A DNA stretch of 64,000 nucleotides from Chitinophagaceae bacterium (GCA_016715365.1 JADKAM010000001.1:868001-932000), one strand, 5' to 3'; counted from the first letter of the stretch, positions 28,675 to 37,493 are shown. The notes: generated by a model not told the origin, from the letters alone. A program made the numbers and translations.

Positions 28675-29064
28675 TTAGTGCTTATGATGCGGAGATGTGC
28701 ATTTGCTTCTGTGGCAAAGCCGGTAATTATAAAAATGAGCGCTGATGATAAGTACAACAGCAATGATCAAAAAAGGTATTTCGTACTGAACAAAGAACTG
28801 TTTTAACACAAGAAAAATAAATCCGAAACTGAAAATTAAAACCGGAACCAGTGAGCGGTGGTGTTTTATGTAACCATGAAAAAGAGAATAAGAACCTACA
28901 ACAAAAGCCAAAACAATCATGCCCCACTCAAAAAATAAATTGTGAATGATGTTGATACCAAAAACCGGAAGAGTGCTCATAAGCACGGGCAATAAAGCAC
29001 AATGTATTGAACAGAGTATAGATGTTCCGATGCCCAGGGCGTCCCAGTTTAATTTAATATTCAT
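28675..29064 (-). CDS. MerC-like integral membrane protein
   Basis: 129 residues with four hydrophobic segments. The first carries the paired Cys of the MerC family in GIGTSILCSIHCALLPVL; the tail is His/Cys-rich (CHRSKCTSPHHKH), consistent with metal handling. I chose ATG 29064; a longer reading to 29109 would run through the promoter. A TAnnTTTG promoter and a palindromic operator lie immediately upstream, and a Fur/Zur-type regulator gene is 1 kb away. In Bacteroidota such MerC proteins are more likely linked to zinc than to mercury, which is inference. Confidence 0.82.
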   Translation of the reverse strand: MNIKLNWDALGIGTSILCSIHCALLPVLMSTLPVFGINIIHNLFFEWGMIVLAFVVGSYSLFHGYIKHHRSLVPVLIFSFGFIFLVLKQFFVQYEIPFLIIAVVLIISAHFYNYRLCHRSKCTSPHHKH

Positions 29065-29078
29065 AATAAGGCTGGCGG

Positions 29079-29110
29079 CAAAGGTAAGATATTTGCAATA
29101 ATGTTGCAAA
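29079..29110 (-). promoter_or_regulatory. MerC promoter with overlapping Fur/Zur-like operator
   Basis: On the minus strand the -7 element is TACCTTTG (29079-29086) and TTG (29107-29109) lies 20 bases upstream as -33. The palindrome TTTGCAATAATGTTGCAAA (29092-29110; 7-base arms, 5-base centre) covers the spacer and the -33 element, where a repressor would block polymerase. The outer flanks AAGAT / ATCTT extend the symmetry imperfectly. It lies in the divergent gap between the MerC-like and SCO1 genes. Confidence 0.68.
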
Positions 29111-29192
29111 TCTTATCTGTTTGGCTACATCTAAAATCGACAATGGTAAACTTGAACCCTCAAACGGTTGTAAATTTGCACAAATGATTTTT

Positions 29193-29934
29193 ATGAATAA
29201 GAGGAATAAGCGGATTTTGATCTATGTAGGATTTTTTGTTCTGTTGCTCGGGGCATTTTATTTATTGCTTTTCAGAGACTATGATTTTTCAAAATCAAAC
29301 CTGATGGTACGGAACGACAATGTACAGGATTTTTCATTTATAAACCAGGATGGAAAAAAATCACACAAAGAGAAGTAGAAGGTAAAGTGTATGTGGCGGA
29401 ATATTTTTTACAACCTGCAAAGGCATTTGCCCTAAAATGAATGCCAACATGCGCCGTGTTTTTGATGCATTTAAAGATGAACCCGGTTTTATGATTCTTT
29501 CGCATACCTGTATGCCTGAAACCGATGCTGTTCCTTTGCTGAAAGCTTACGAAGCAAAAATGCTGAATGGAAAGCTTAAAAGAAATGCTGATGGATCTTA
29601 TAAAATTGAATATGATTCAACCACAATCCACAATCCACAATCCACAAACACTAATTGGAATTTTGTTACCGGAGATAAAGCAGCACTTTATAAAATGGCC
29701 AGGCAGAGTTATGGTATTGACGACGGAAAACCAGATTCTGCCCAAATAAAAGATCAGTTTATACATACCCAGTTTTTTGCCCTGGTAGATAAGCAGCGAA
29801 GGGTACGTGGAATGGTTTACGACGGATTGAATAATGATGAAGTGGAAAAATTAATTACTGATATTAAGGGTTTGCTAAAAGAGAAAATAACAACCAAACG
29901 CTTTATGAACGGGTTCAGCAGTAACCCGAACTAG
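29193..29934 (+). CDS. SCO1/SenC-family copper protein, two apparent frameshifts
   Basis: Membrane-anchored copper chaperone-like protein for cytochrome oxidase assembly. One N-terminal helix (RILIYVGFFVLLLGAFYLLL) precedes a thioredoxin-like domain. The copper ligands read TCKGICPKM (CxxxC) and FIHTQFFALVD (His) only if one base is restored in the A7 run at 29354-29360 and one in the T6 run at 29404-29409; this gives 247 residues. A 7-base tandem repeat at 29621-29648 encodes an IHNPQST-like insert. ATG 29193 matches the membrane anchor. Near Fur/Zur and MerC genes. Confidence 0.85.
29621..29648 (+). repeat. heptanucleotide tandem repeat inside the SCO1 gene
   Basis: Three exact CCACAAT units followed by CCACAAA. 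Gain or loss of one 7-base unit would shift the reading frame. Confidence 0.9.
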
Positions 29935-29958
29935 TGAGTGGTGAGACGTGAGTCGTGA
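29934..29958 (+). repeat. 25-base direct repeat, copy 1
   Basis: Begins GTGAGTGGTGAGA and ends GTGAGTCGTGA; 24 of 25 bases match the copy at 32275-32299 in the same orientation. This copy begins on the last base of the SCO1 stop codon. Confidence 0.9.
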
Positions 29959-30053
29959 GAAAGTTCCTGCGAAAAATCAGACTTCTTCCAGCAGACTCCA
30001 AACTCAGACAACCGGCTCACATTTTTATAAACATACTTTATTTTATAATTGCA

Positions 30054-30500
30054 ATGGAAGAATTACTCGACATACTAAAGAAGAACCAGCTCAGCATAAC
30101 AGAGGGTAGAAAGAAAATTCTGGAACTGTTTTTAAATAGCCCCGGTGCACTGGCCCATGCCGATATTGAAAAAAGTACCGATGCCTCTTTTGACCGGGTT
30201 ACTGTTTACAGAACCCTGCAAACCTTTGTAGAGAAGGGGATCATACATAACATACCTACCACCGACAACTCTATTTTATACGCATTGTGTAAAGATAATT
30301 GCGAAGCTGGCCATCACCATGATAACCATGTACATTTTATCTGCGATGTTTGTGATAAAACAATTTGTATGGATCATGTTAGTATACCCGAAGTAAAATT
30401 GCCTAAAGGATTTACACAAAAACAAATTGATCTGGTGATCAGCGGTATTTGCGATCAGTGTAATCATATTATAAGATTAAATGATTTCGCTGATGCCTGA
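30054..30500 (+). CDS. Fur-family transcriptional regulator, probably Zur-like
   Basis: 148 residues. An N-terminal winged helix (LSITEGRKKILELF, SFDRVTVYRTLQTFVEKGI) is followed by a metal-sensing domain with HHHDNHVHFICDVCDKT and a terminal GICDQCN, so both structural-zinc CxxC pairs are present. I chose ATG 30054 because the upstream reading runs through repeat DNA. The His-rich loop and the MerC/SCO1 context favour zinc sensing (Zur) over iron, but peroxide sensing (PerR) cannot be excluded. Likely regulates through the palindrome at 29092-29110. Confidence 0.88.
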   Translation: MEELLDILKKNQLSITEGRKKILELFLNSPGALAHADIEKSTDASFDRVTVYRTLQTFVEKGIIHNIPTTDNSILYALCKDNCEAGHHHDNHVHFICDVCDKTICMDHVSIPEVKLPKGFTQKQIDLVISGICDQCNHIIRLNDFADA

Positions 30501-30540
30501 TAACAAGCATGATGCATTGGGTTAAGAACGATCTGCGAAA

Positions 30541-32270
30541 TCATTTTAAATCAAAACAATCAGCGTTCCATTTCCTTTTCACAAACTCCATCAGCACTTT
30601 AATTTTATCCGGACTAAAATCAAATTTCAATCCTGCAGCTTCAAATAATTGTGGTAAAGTTCTGGTGCCGCCTAATGCAAGGGCTTTGCAATAATTGTCC
30701 ATTGCCTGCTCTTTATTTTCTTTGTATTGCATCCACATACCAATAGCACCCAATTGTGCAATACCATATTCAATATAATAAAAAGGCACTTCAAATAAAT
30801 GTAACTGGCGCTGCCAGTTGTTGCTGCGGTAGGTTTCCAGTCCGCTGTAATCAATTACATTATCCTGGAATTCTTTCAGTATCTCATTCCAGGTTGCAGT
30901 GCGCTCTTCATGTGTATGCACAGGATGTTCATATATCCAATGTTGAAATTTATCAATGATGGCAATCCACGGAAAGATAGTGATCACTCTTTCCAACTGA
31001 TGTTCTTTTGCTCTTTGCAGATCTGTAGCATCTGTAAAAAATGTTTCCCATTCATCCATACTCATCAGTTCCATTGCCATGCTGGCCACTTCGGCAATTT
31101 CCATGGGGTATTCTTTAAAGCCATTCAGCTCTAAAGGATGTGCCAGAAAAGAATGAACGGCATGGCCACCTTCATGTAACATGGTAGTTACATCATGCAT
31201 TTGCCCGGCTGCGTTCATAAAAATAAAAGGGGCGCCACTTTCTGCCAGCGGGCAGTTATATCCTCCGGGAGCCTTGCCCTTGCGGCTTTCCAGGTCCAGG
31301 TGTTTAAGCTCCTGCATTTTTTTAAGGCATTCGCCAAAGAACGGGCGCAGCTTGCTGAAACAGGCAATTGATTTTTCAATCAGCTCTTCACTGGTTTTAA
31401 AAGGTATTAAAGGTTTTATGCCTTCGGGTTCTGCATCAATATCCCACGGGCGTAAAGTATCCAGCCCCAGTTTTTCTTTTTTCTTTTGGTAGATGATATT
31501 TACCAGCGGCAGCACATGTTGCTTTACTGCTTCATGAAATTTAAAACAATCTTCTTTGGTGTAATCAAAACGGCCCAGTTCTTTAAAACGGTAATCACGG
31601 TAATTAGAGAAACCGGCATTGATTGCTTCCTGGTTTCTTTTTCAATCAGATTATCATACAAAGTATTCAAAGCGTCTTTATCAACCAGCCTTCTTTCATT
31701 TATTTTGCGGTACACTTCTTCCCTTAATTTCCTGTCGGGATTTTCTAAAAATTTAGCGGCCTGTTGTAAAGTGTATTCTGTATCATTTACAGTAACCGTC
31801 ATTTTACCGGATATAACTCCATACTGCTGCTGCATTACCGAAAGCTCTGCCTGTAAGGGAATATTTTCTTCACGAAAAAGTTCAATACTCTTGCGCATGC
31901 TGCGCAGGTAAGTAAAATATTTTTCTTCATCCAGATCCTTAGCCAACGGGTGGTTCACCAGCTTCTTATTCAATGCATCAGCATAGGGCTGTATCTTTGG
32001 CTGGATTTCCATGCAGAAAAAAGTAAAAGCTTCTTCCAGGTTTTTATTCTCAGTATCACAGGTCATTTTTATCTGCCGCCAGCAGGCATCTTCATTTACC
32101 AAAGCTTCCAGTTCACTTTGGTCGTGCAGCCATTTTTCAAGATCGGCGCTGGTTTCAATAACCCTTTCGAGTAAATCTTTAAAAAAAGGTTCAAGGCTTT
32201 GCCAATCTGTTACCCTAAAATCTTTGGGAACAAAATGGCGGGGAATTTTTTGTATATCTGCTGTGTACAT
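30541..32270 (-). CDS. M3-family oligoendopeptidase (PepF-like), apparent frameshift
   Basis: Cytoplasmic zinc peptidase degrading oligopeptides. The zinc motif is MLHEGGHAVHSFLA, with the downstream Glu region YPMEIAEVASMAMELM. The N-terminal helical part reads from ATG 32270; the frame breaks at the T5 run 31638-31642, where one more base continues EKRNQEAINAGFSNYRDYRF. Restored length is 576 residues, normal for the group. Repeat DNA lies on both sides of the fur-M3 pair. Confidence 0.88.
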
Positions 32271-32274
32271 AATC

Positions 32275-32299
32275 GTGAGTGGTGAGATGTGAGTCGTGA
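32275..32299 (+). repeat. 25-base direct repeat, copy 2
   Basis: Matches copy 1 at 29934-29958 in 24 of 25 bases. It sits four bases upstream of the M3 peptidase start codon, in the leader of that gene. Confidence 0.9.
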
Positions 32300-32307
32300 A
32301 TTGCGAA

Positions 32308-32352
32308 ATTCAAAATCCTGCCATTGTATTAGAACCTGGCAGGATTTTGAAT
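32308..32352. repeat. perfect 15-base inverted repeat
   Basis: ATTCAAAATCCTGCC (32308-32322) and its exact complement GGCAGGATTTTGAAT (32338-32352) around a 15-base loop. Located between DUF5606 and the M3 peptidase gene, both read on the minus strand; it lacks a clear U-tract. Confidence 0.85.
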
Positions 32353-32360
32353 ATTAAAAA

Positions 32361-32393
32361 TCTGTGTTAATCCGTTGAATCTGTGTAATCCGT
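32361..32393 (+). repeat. two tandem TCTGTGT(T)AATCCGT units
   Basis: TCTGTGTTAATCCGT (32361-32375) is followed four bases later by TCTGTGTAATCCGT (32380-32393). Such AATCTGTGTAATC strings look like a dispersed intergenic motif of Bacteroidota, from memory. Confidence 0.7.
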
Positions 32394-32403
32394 GTTCTAT
32401 TTC

Positions 32404-32910
32404 CTATGCCATCTTTCTAGGCGTATTTATCTTCCTTGCCGGTGCATTGTTAACCGCTGCAGCTTTGGTGCTTGCTGCTGGTTTTGCTTTTACGGTTTCG
32501 GTGGTGGCAGTATCGCCTTCAGGTAATTCAGATAATTTGATCTCAACATTATTTGCCTGTAAAGCTCCAAACCACTTTACCATCTTTTTCATGTCGCTGG
32601 CATAAACACGGCTAAAATCCATATCAGGGTAAACTTTTTCAAAATATTTTTTTACTGCGGCCGCATCATTGTCGGCAGGTAATTTTTCGGTACTGGCAGC
32701 CATGGCTGTAAAAACATCAACCAGGTTAACATTGTCTTTTGTGGTAAAAACTTCAATACTCTCCAGGTGAGAAAACTGATGAACCCTTGTACTTACAAAT
32801 TTTGTGCTCTTATCTTCCAGCGATTTTACAACACCGCCATCGGCTTTTGAAGACAATAATTCAAACAAGCCGGATAAGCCGGTTACTGATACCAATTTGC
32901 TGTATTCCAT
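32404..32910 (-). CDS. DUF5606 domain protein
   Basis: 168 residues; the N-terminal domain (SKLVSVTGLSGLFELLSSK, then DVFTAMA and YPDMDFSRVYASDMKKM) matches the DUF5606 family of Bacteroidota as I know it. The C-terminal 45 residues are a low-complexity Ala/Lys/Pro/Thr tail. No signal peptide or membrane segment. Function unknown. It has its own upstream region of about 200 bases. Confidence 0.82.
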   Translation of the reverse strand: MEYSKLVSVTGLSGLFELLSSKADGGVVKSLEDKSTKFVSTRVHQFSHLESIEVFTTKDNVNLVDVFTAMAASTEKLPADNDAAAVKKYFEKVYPDMDFSRVYASDMKKMVKWFGALQANNVEIKLSELPEGDTATTETVKAKPAASTKAAAVNNAPARKINTPRKMA

Positions 32911-33068
32911 AATTCTTCATTTAATTTTTAGGGATGCAAGTTAATTCTAAAAAAGCAATATATCTATTTGATGAAATGCAGTAGCAAACATTTAACGATT
33001 GCCATTTGTACCGGTTATATACCGCTTTCACCTGAAAAGACTGTTTTTACTGAAAAAAGCTGCTTTAT

Positions 33069-33099
33069 GCGACTGTTTTATCTCAACAGGTCGTCTAAT
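33069..33099 (+). promoter_or_regulatory. candidate ECF-sigma promoter, copy 1
   Basis: GCGA..GTTTTAT, an 8-base spacer, then GTCGTCTAAT, ending 20 bases before ATG 33120. It matches the element at 37463-37493 at 22 of 31 aligned positions with the same spacing. The CGTCTAAT block resembles known ECF -10 sequences. Confidence 0.6.
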
Positions 33100-33119
33100 A
33101 GTCATACAAAAGAAAATTT

Positions 33120-35987
33120 ATGAGTTTAAGATCTGTTTTATTGGTACTGTTTTTTAGCCTGGGAACTGTGATTGCAAAAAGTCAGGATATTGCTCTTAAA
33201 GGTAAAGTTGCCGACAAGACCGATAATTCGGCAGTGGTGGGTGCTACTGTAAAGCTGGTTTCAGTGAGAGATTCTTCGCAAATTAAGCTGGTTGTTACTG
33301 ACAAAGCGGGAAATTTTACATTTAATAATCTTAATACCGGTGGTTACAGACTTTATATAACTTTTAGCGGATACGAAAAAATTGAACAGCGTGTTAACCT
33401 CCAGGCCAGCAATATTACTCCACTTAGTTTTAGTATAGCAAAAGTTGCTACCGAACTGGGTGATGTAACCGTTGTGGCAAAAGCTGCACCGGCCAGGCAA
33501 AAAGGCGATACTACAGAATATAGTGCCGGCCAGTTTAAAGTAAACCCCGATGCCACAGCAGAGGATATGATAAAAAAATTACCTGGTGTTACTGTTGGCA
33601 GAGATGGCACCGTAACTGCCATGGGCGAACAGGTAAGAAAAGTTACTGTTGATGGTAAAGAGTTTTTTGGTGATGATGCCACAGCAGCCCTTAAAAACTT
33701 ACCTGCCTCTGTAATTGATAAAATACAGGTTTTTGACAGGCTAAGCGACCAGGCCCAGTTAACTGGTTTTGATGATGGCAATTCGGTTAAAACAGTAAAC
33801 ATTGTAACCAAATCGGGTATTAAAAATGGCCAGTTTGGAAGAATTTATGCAGGAGGTGGAACTGATAGCCGTTATGCAGCAGGTGGTAATGTTAGTTTTT
33901 TTAAAGGAGACAGGCGCCTTTCGCTGGTAGCCAATTTCAATAATATCAACCAACAAAATTTTGCATCGCAGGACCTGTTGGGAGCAACCAGCAGCAGCGG
34001 CGGCGGCGGACGTGGTGGCGGCAGAGGTGGTATGGGCGGTGGATCTGATAATTTTAATGTTGGCCAGTCAAGCGGGATCAGCAAAACCAATGCTTTGGGT
34101 ATCAACTTCAGCAATGTTTATGCAAAAAAATTAACGCTAACAGGCAGTTACTTTTTTAACAACAGTCATAATAACAATGAAAGTGTTACCAACACTGAAA
34201 CTTTTGATGATACAAAAAACAGGTTCAGCTTACAAAAAAGTACATCGGTTAATGATAATACCAATCATCGCCTTAATCTGCGGTTAGAATATAAAATAGA
34301 TTCGTCCAATTCACTTTTTATAATCCCTAATGTTAGCTTTCAAAAAAGCAGATCTTCTTCTTTTTCTTCACAAAATATTTACGAAGGACTTGCTGATTCT
34401 ATCAGCAATTTAATAACTCCAAAATCAACTTCCGACAGAAACGGTTATAACATACGCAACAATATGTTTTTTCGTCATTCCTTTCCTAAAAGAGGGCGTT
34501 CTTTATCCGTAGGTTTTAATACCACGTTTACAAAAAATGATGGAGAATCTATCAGTGATACCAGGTACCGTTTTTATGATAGCCTGTATGCATTCGCCTA
34601 TGATTCTATTCAAAACAGGTTTATAGATAATGCTACCAACGGGTATACCATTGGTGGTAATATTGCCTACACCGAGCCTATAGGAAAAAAAGGGCAACTT
34701 CAATTTGATTACAACCTGTCGGTTCAAAAAAACAAAGCCGACCAACAGAATTTTTCTTACGACGGGCAAAAATACAGCGTGTTCGACACTTCCCTGTCTA
34801 ACCGTTTTGACAATACCATTACCACCAATAATGTGGGTGTTAATTATCGCTTAGGTCAAAGCAGGGATGAGCAGCTATCTTTTGGGGTAAATTTTCAGGC
34901 AGCAAAACTCCAGAGCCAGCGTATTTTTCCAACAGCAAGTTCTGTTGACCAGTCATTTGCCAATATCTTACCTAATTTAATGTGGCGCAAAAAGCTTTCG
35001 GCAAATGTAAATGTGCGTGTGTTTTACAGGGCTTCAACCAATTTTCCTTCTGTAACCCAGTTACAGGATGTGGTGAACAACAACAACCCTTTGTATGTAA
35101 CCAGCGGTAATCCCGATCTTAAACAATCATACACTCATTTTTTATCGGGCCGTTATGCTTATACCAATTCAAAAACCAGTAAAAGCTTTTTTGCCAATTT
35201 ATTTTTGCAAACTGCCGGTAACTATATTTCAAATGCATCCTATTTTATCAGGGGTGCCGACACTGTTATCAATAATGTAAAAGTTAGTGAGAACTCTCAG
35301 TTTACAAAACCGGTAAATTTAAATGGTTACAAAAGCCTGCGTACATTTTTTACTTACAGCATGCCCCTTAAATTTATCAAAACAACCCTCAATGTAAGTA
35401 CAGGATTCAGCTATTCTAAATTACCCGGTATGGTGGATTATCAAAAGATATTTACAAACAGTTATGCCTATAATGGCGGTGTGGTGCTTGCCAGTAATAT
35501 AAGTGAGTATGTTGATTTTAATTTATCGTACAATGCCAATCTCACTAAATCTAAAACCAATACAACCAGGAGCACAAGTTCCGAATCTCTTAATCAAACT
35601 ATTGGTGCACAGGTTAACCTGTTAAGCAAAAAGGGCTGGTTTATACAAAATGATATATCGGGCAATACATACAGCGGGTTATCGGGTGGTCTTAATCAAA
35701 GCTTTTGGTTGTGGAATGCGGCAATAGGTAAAAAGTTTCTGAAGAATAAAGCAGGCGAACTTAAGTTATCTGTATTTGATCTGCTGAAGCAAAATCAAAG
35801 TATTACAAGAACAATTACTGATACTTATATTCAGGATGTGCAAACACAGGTATTGCGTCAATACTTTATGCTCACCTTTACATATAGTCTTAAGAATTTT
35901 GGTGTGGCAAAAGCTTCAACCGGCGGTGAAAGAAATTTTGGAGGTGGCAGACCCGGTGGTGGTGGTGGGTTTGGTCCCGGTTTTTAA
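33120..35987 (+). CDS. outer-membrane beta-barrel protein, TonB-receptor-like with carboxypeptidase-like N-domain
   Basis: 955 residues: signal peptide (VLLVLFFSLGTVIAKSQ), a carboxypeptidase regulatory-like domain (IALKGKVADKTDNSAVVGATV to SFSIAK), a plug-like domain (EDMIKKLPGVTVGRDGTVTA, GEQVRKVTVDGKEFFGDD) and a long beta-barrel with alternating aromatic strands. Two Gly-rich stretches are odd: SSGGGGRGGGRGGMGGG in a loop and a GGGRPGGGGG tail at the very C-terminus. No TonB box identified. It precedes the sigma factor gene by 33 bases and carries a candidate ECF promoter; probably an envelope or uptake target of that sigma factor. Confidence 0.88.
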   Translation: MSLRSVLLVLFFSLGTVIAKSQDIALKGKVADKTDNSAVVGATVKLVSVRDSSQIKLVVTDKAGNFTFNNLNTGGYRLYITFSGYEKIEQRVNLQASNITPLSFSIAKVATELGDVTVVAKAAPARQKGDTTEYSAGQFKVNPDATAEDMIKKLPGVTVGRDGTVTAMGEQVRKVTVDGKEFFGDDATAALKNLPASVIDKIQVFDRLSDQAQLTGFDDGNSVKTVNIVTKSGIKNGQFGRIYAGGGTDSRYAAGGNVSFFKGDRRLSLVANFNNINQQNFASQDLLGATSSSGGGGRGGGRGGMGGGSDNFNVGQSSGISKTNALGINFSNVYAKKLTLTGSYFFNNSHNNNESVTNTETFDDTKNRFSLQKSTSVNDNTNHRLNLRLEYKIDSSNSLFIIPNVSFQKSRSSSFSSQNIYEGLADSISNLITPKSTSDRNGYNIRNNMFFRHSFPKRGRSLSVGFNTTFTKNDGESISDTRYRFYDSLYAFAYDSIQNRFIDNATNGYTIGGNIAYTEPIGKKGQLQFDYNLSVQKNKADQQNFSYDGQKYSVFDTSLSNRFDNTITTNNVGVNYRLGQSRDEQLSFGVNFQAAKLQSQRIFPTASSVDQSFANILPNLMWRKKLSANVNVRVFYRASTNFPSVTQLQDVVNNNNPLYVTSGNPDLKQSYTHFLSGRYAYTNSKTSKSFFANLFLQTAGNYISNASYFIRGADTVINNVKVSENSQFTKPVNLNGYKSLRTFFTYSMPLKFIKTTLNVSTGFSYSKLPGMVDYQKIFTNSYAYNGGVVLASNISEYVDFNLSYNANLTKSKTNTTRSTSSESLNQTIGAQVNLLSKKGWFIQNDISGNTYSGLSGGLNQSFWLWNAAIGKKFLKNKAGELKLSVFDLLKQNQSITRTITDTYIQDVQTQVLRQYFMLTFTYSLKNFGVAKASTGGERNFGGGRPGGGGGFGPGF

Positions 35988-36020
35988 GTAATTTTAGAGC
36001 GGACATAAAGTAAACACGGT

Positions 36021-36599
36021 TTGAACCAAACAGAACTAGTTGTACAACTGCAGCAGGGAGATGAAGCAGCTTTTAAAAAGCTGGTTGATGATTACCAGGT
36101 AATGGTTTATAATACAGCGCTTGGTATTGTACAAAATGCAGATGATGCGGATGATATTACACAGGAGGTTTTTATACAGGTGTTTCGATCAGTAAGTTCT
36201 TTTAAAGGCGATTCACAATTTTCAACCTGGCTTTACCGCATTACCCTGGGTAAAGCGTTGGACCATGAAAAGAAAGCAAAACGGAAAAAGCGTTTTGGTT
36301 TTGTGCAGAGTTTGTTTGGCGGCCATGATGAAGTGGATAAGCAGCAGGCGGAGTTTGACCACCCCGGTGTTAAAATGGAAAAAAAAGAAAGGGCAAACGA
36401 ACTGTTTAATGCATTGAAGCAGATTCCGGATAAACAGCGCATTGCTTTTACGCTGCATAAACTGGAAGGACAGAGTTACCAGGAAGTTGCCGAAATTATG
36501 AACACCACTTTATATGCAGTAGAATCGTTGATGGGCCGGGCAAAAGCAAATTTGAGAAAAGAATTAAAAAAATATTACGATATTAATATTCCTGAATAA
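36021..36599 (+). CDS. ECF-type RNA polymerase sigma factor
   Basis: 192 residues from a TTG start. Region 2 has DDYQVMVYNTALGIV, DADDITQEVFIQVFRSV and FSTWLYRITLGKALDH; region 4 has QIPDKQRIAFTLHKLEGQSYQEVAEIMNTT. A basic linker with KKAKRKKRFGF separates them. Followed 31 bases later by a small membrane protein likely to be its anti-sigma factor. Candidate target promoters lie before 33120 and 37526. Confidence 0.93.
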   Translation: MNQTELVVQLQQGDEAAFKKLVDDYQVMVYNTALGIVQNADDADDITQEVFIQVFRSVSSFKGDSQFSTWLYRITLGKALDHEKKAKRKKRFGFVQSLFGGHDEVDKQQAEFDHPGVKMEKKERANELFNALKQIPDKQRIAFTLHKLEGQSYQEVAEIMNTTLYAVESLMGRAKANLRKELKKYYDINIPE

Positions 36600-36630
36600 C
36601 CCGCAGGATGCTGCGCAAAAAATATGCAAT

Positions 36631-36966
36631 ATGAACAAACAGGAAAACATAAATAAACTGATAGAAGAAGCACTGAACAGTATGGATGATGCACAACGTG
36701 CAGAACCCCGGCCGTTCCTGCTTACCCGTATACATGCCAGGATGAATAAAGGAACAGAATCAGTTTGGGAAAAAGTAAGCTGGTTTATAAGCAGGCCTGC
36801 CGTGGCTTTTACAGGCTTGTGCATGATTGTGCTGCTTAATATAATGGTGGTTATGTATAACAAAACACCAGACTCAGCCACTGTTTCCGAGCAAACGGTA
36901 CAAACACAGGCCGATGAATTTTCATACACGGCAGCAACTATTTACGATAATGACAATACACCATAA
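36631..36966 (+). CDS. putative anti-sigma factor (single-pass membrane protein)
   Basis: 111 residues: a soluble N-terminal half (INKLIEEALNSMDDAQRAEP, LLTRIHARM), one membrane helix (AVAFTGLCMIVLLNIMVVMY) and a short outer tail. Size, topology and position right after the ECF gene fit an anti-sigma factor, but there is no zinc (HxxxCxxC) motif. Its stop shares one base with the next start (TAATG). Function inferred from context. Confidence 0.7.
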   Translation: MNKQENINKLIEEALNSMDDAQRAEPRPFLLTRIHARMNKGTESVWEKVSWFISRPAVAFTGLCMIVLLNIMVVMYNKTPDSATVSEQTVQTQADEFSYTAATIYDNDNTP

Positions 36967-37463
36967 TGATAAACAAACAAAACAGAAGTAAAGTTTTTCT
37001 TGCAATAATCGGCATCTTACTGGTTGCCAATATTGCACTGGTTTCTTTTTTCCTGTTGAAAAAAGATGATGGCAAGCGTGAAAAACGCCCTGATAGAAAA
37101 GCGATGATTTCGGCTTTTTTAAAAAACGAAATTGGCTTTGATACGATACAACTAAAACAATATGATACGCTGAGCGACAGGCATAAAGATAGTATGAAGA
37201 AAATGATGGATAGCCTACGCTCTCTAAAAGACGAACAGTTTAAAGAACTGGCTGCGGCAAATTTCAGCGATTCTGCAATGAACACTATAGCCGTTCAGTC
37301 TGCAACCTCACAAAAAGCAATGGAGCTTCAGATGTTTAATCATTTAAAAAATATAAGATTGCTTTGTACACCAGAGCAACTACCAAAATTTGATTCACTT
37401 TTTGGAAAAGTTTTTAGCAGAAAAGGAGGCGACGGGAGAAAAAAAGAAACTGAAAAAAAATAG
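36966..37463 (+). CDS. membrane-anchored Spy/CpxP-like periplasmic protein
   Basis: 165 residues with an N-terminal anchor (VFLAIIGILLVANIALVSFFLL) and a helical, charged periplasmic part (FLKNEIGFDTIQLKQYDTL, DSMKKMMDSLRSLKDEQF, LLCTPEQLPKFDSLFGKVF). The pattern of a short helix followed by L-T/C-P-E-Q resembles the LTxxQ motif of Spy/CpxP/heavy-metal-sensor proteins. Co-transcribed with the sigma and anti-sigma genes, so it probably senses or buffers envelope stress (inference). Confidence 0.75.
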   Translation: MINKQNRSKVFLAIIGILLVANIALVSFFLLKKDDGKREKRPDRKAMISAFLKNEIGFDTIQLKQYDTLSDRHKDSMKKMMDSLRSLKDEQFKELAAANFSDSAMNTIAVQSATSQKAMELQMFNHLKNIRLLCTPEQLPKFDSLFGKVFSRKGGDGRKKETEKK

Positions 37464-37493
37464 CGATGGTTTTATATTGTTCCGTCGTCTAAT
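37463..37493 (+). promoter_or_regulatory. candidate ECF-sigma promoter, copy 2
   Basis: GCGA..GTTTTAT, an 8-base spacer, then GTCGTCTAAT, starting at the last base of the preceding stop codon and ending 32 bases before ATG 37526. Same arrangement as at 33069-33099. Confidence 0.6.

Noticed and set aside
28675..29064. Mercury resistance operon
   Set aside because: Only a MerC-like protein is present, without merR, merA, merT or merP; a Zur-type context is more likely.
33872..34114. Pro-rich minus-strand reading frame
   Set aside because: It is the antisense of the Gly-rich loop of the beta-barrel protein.
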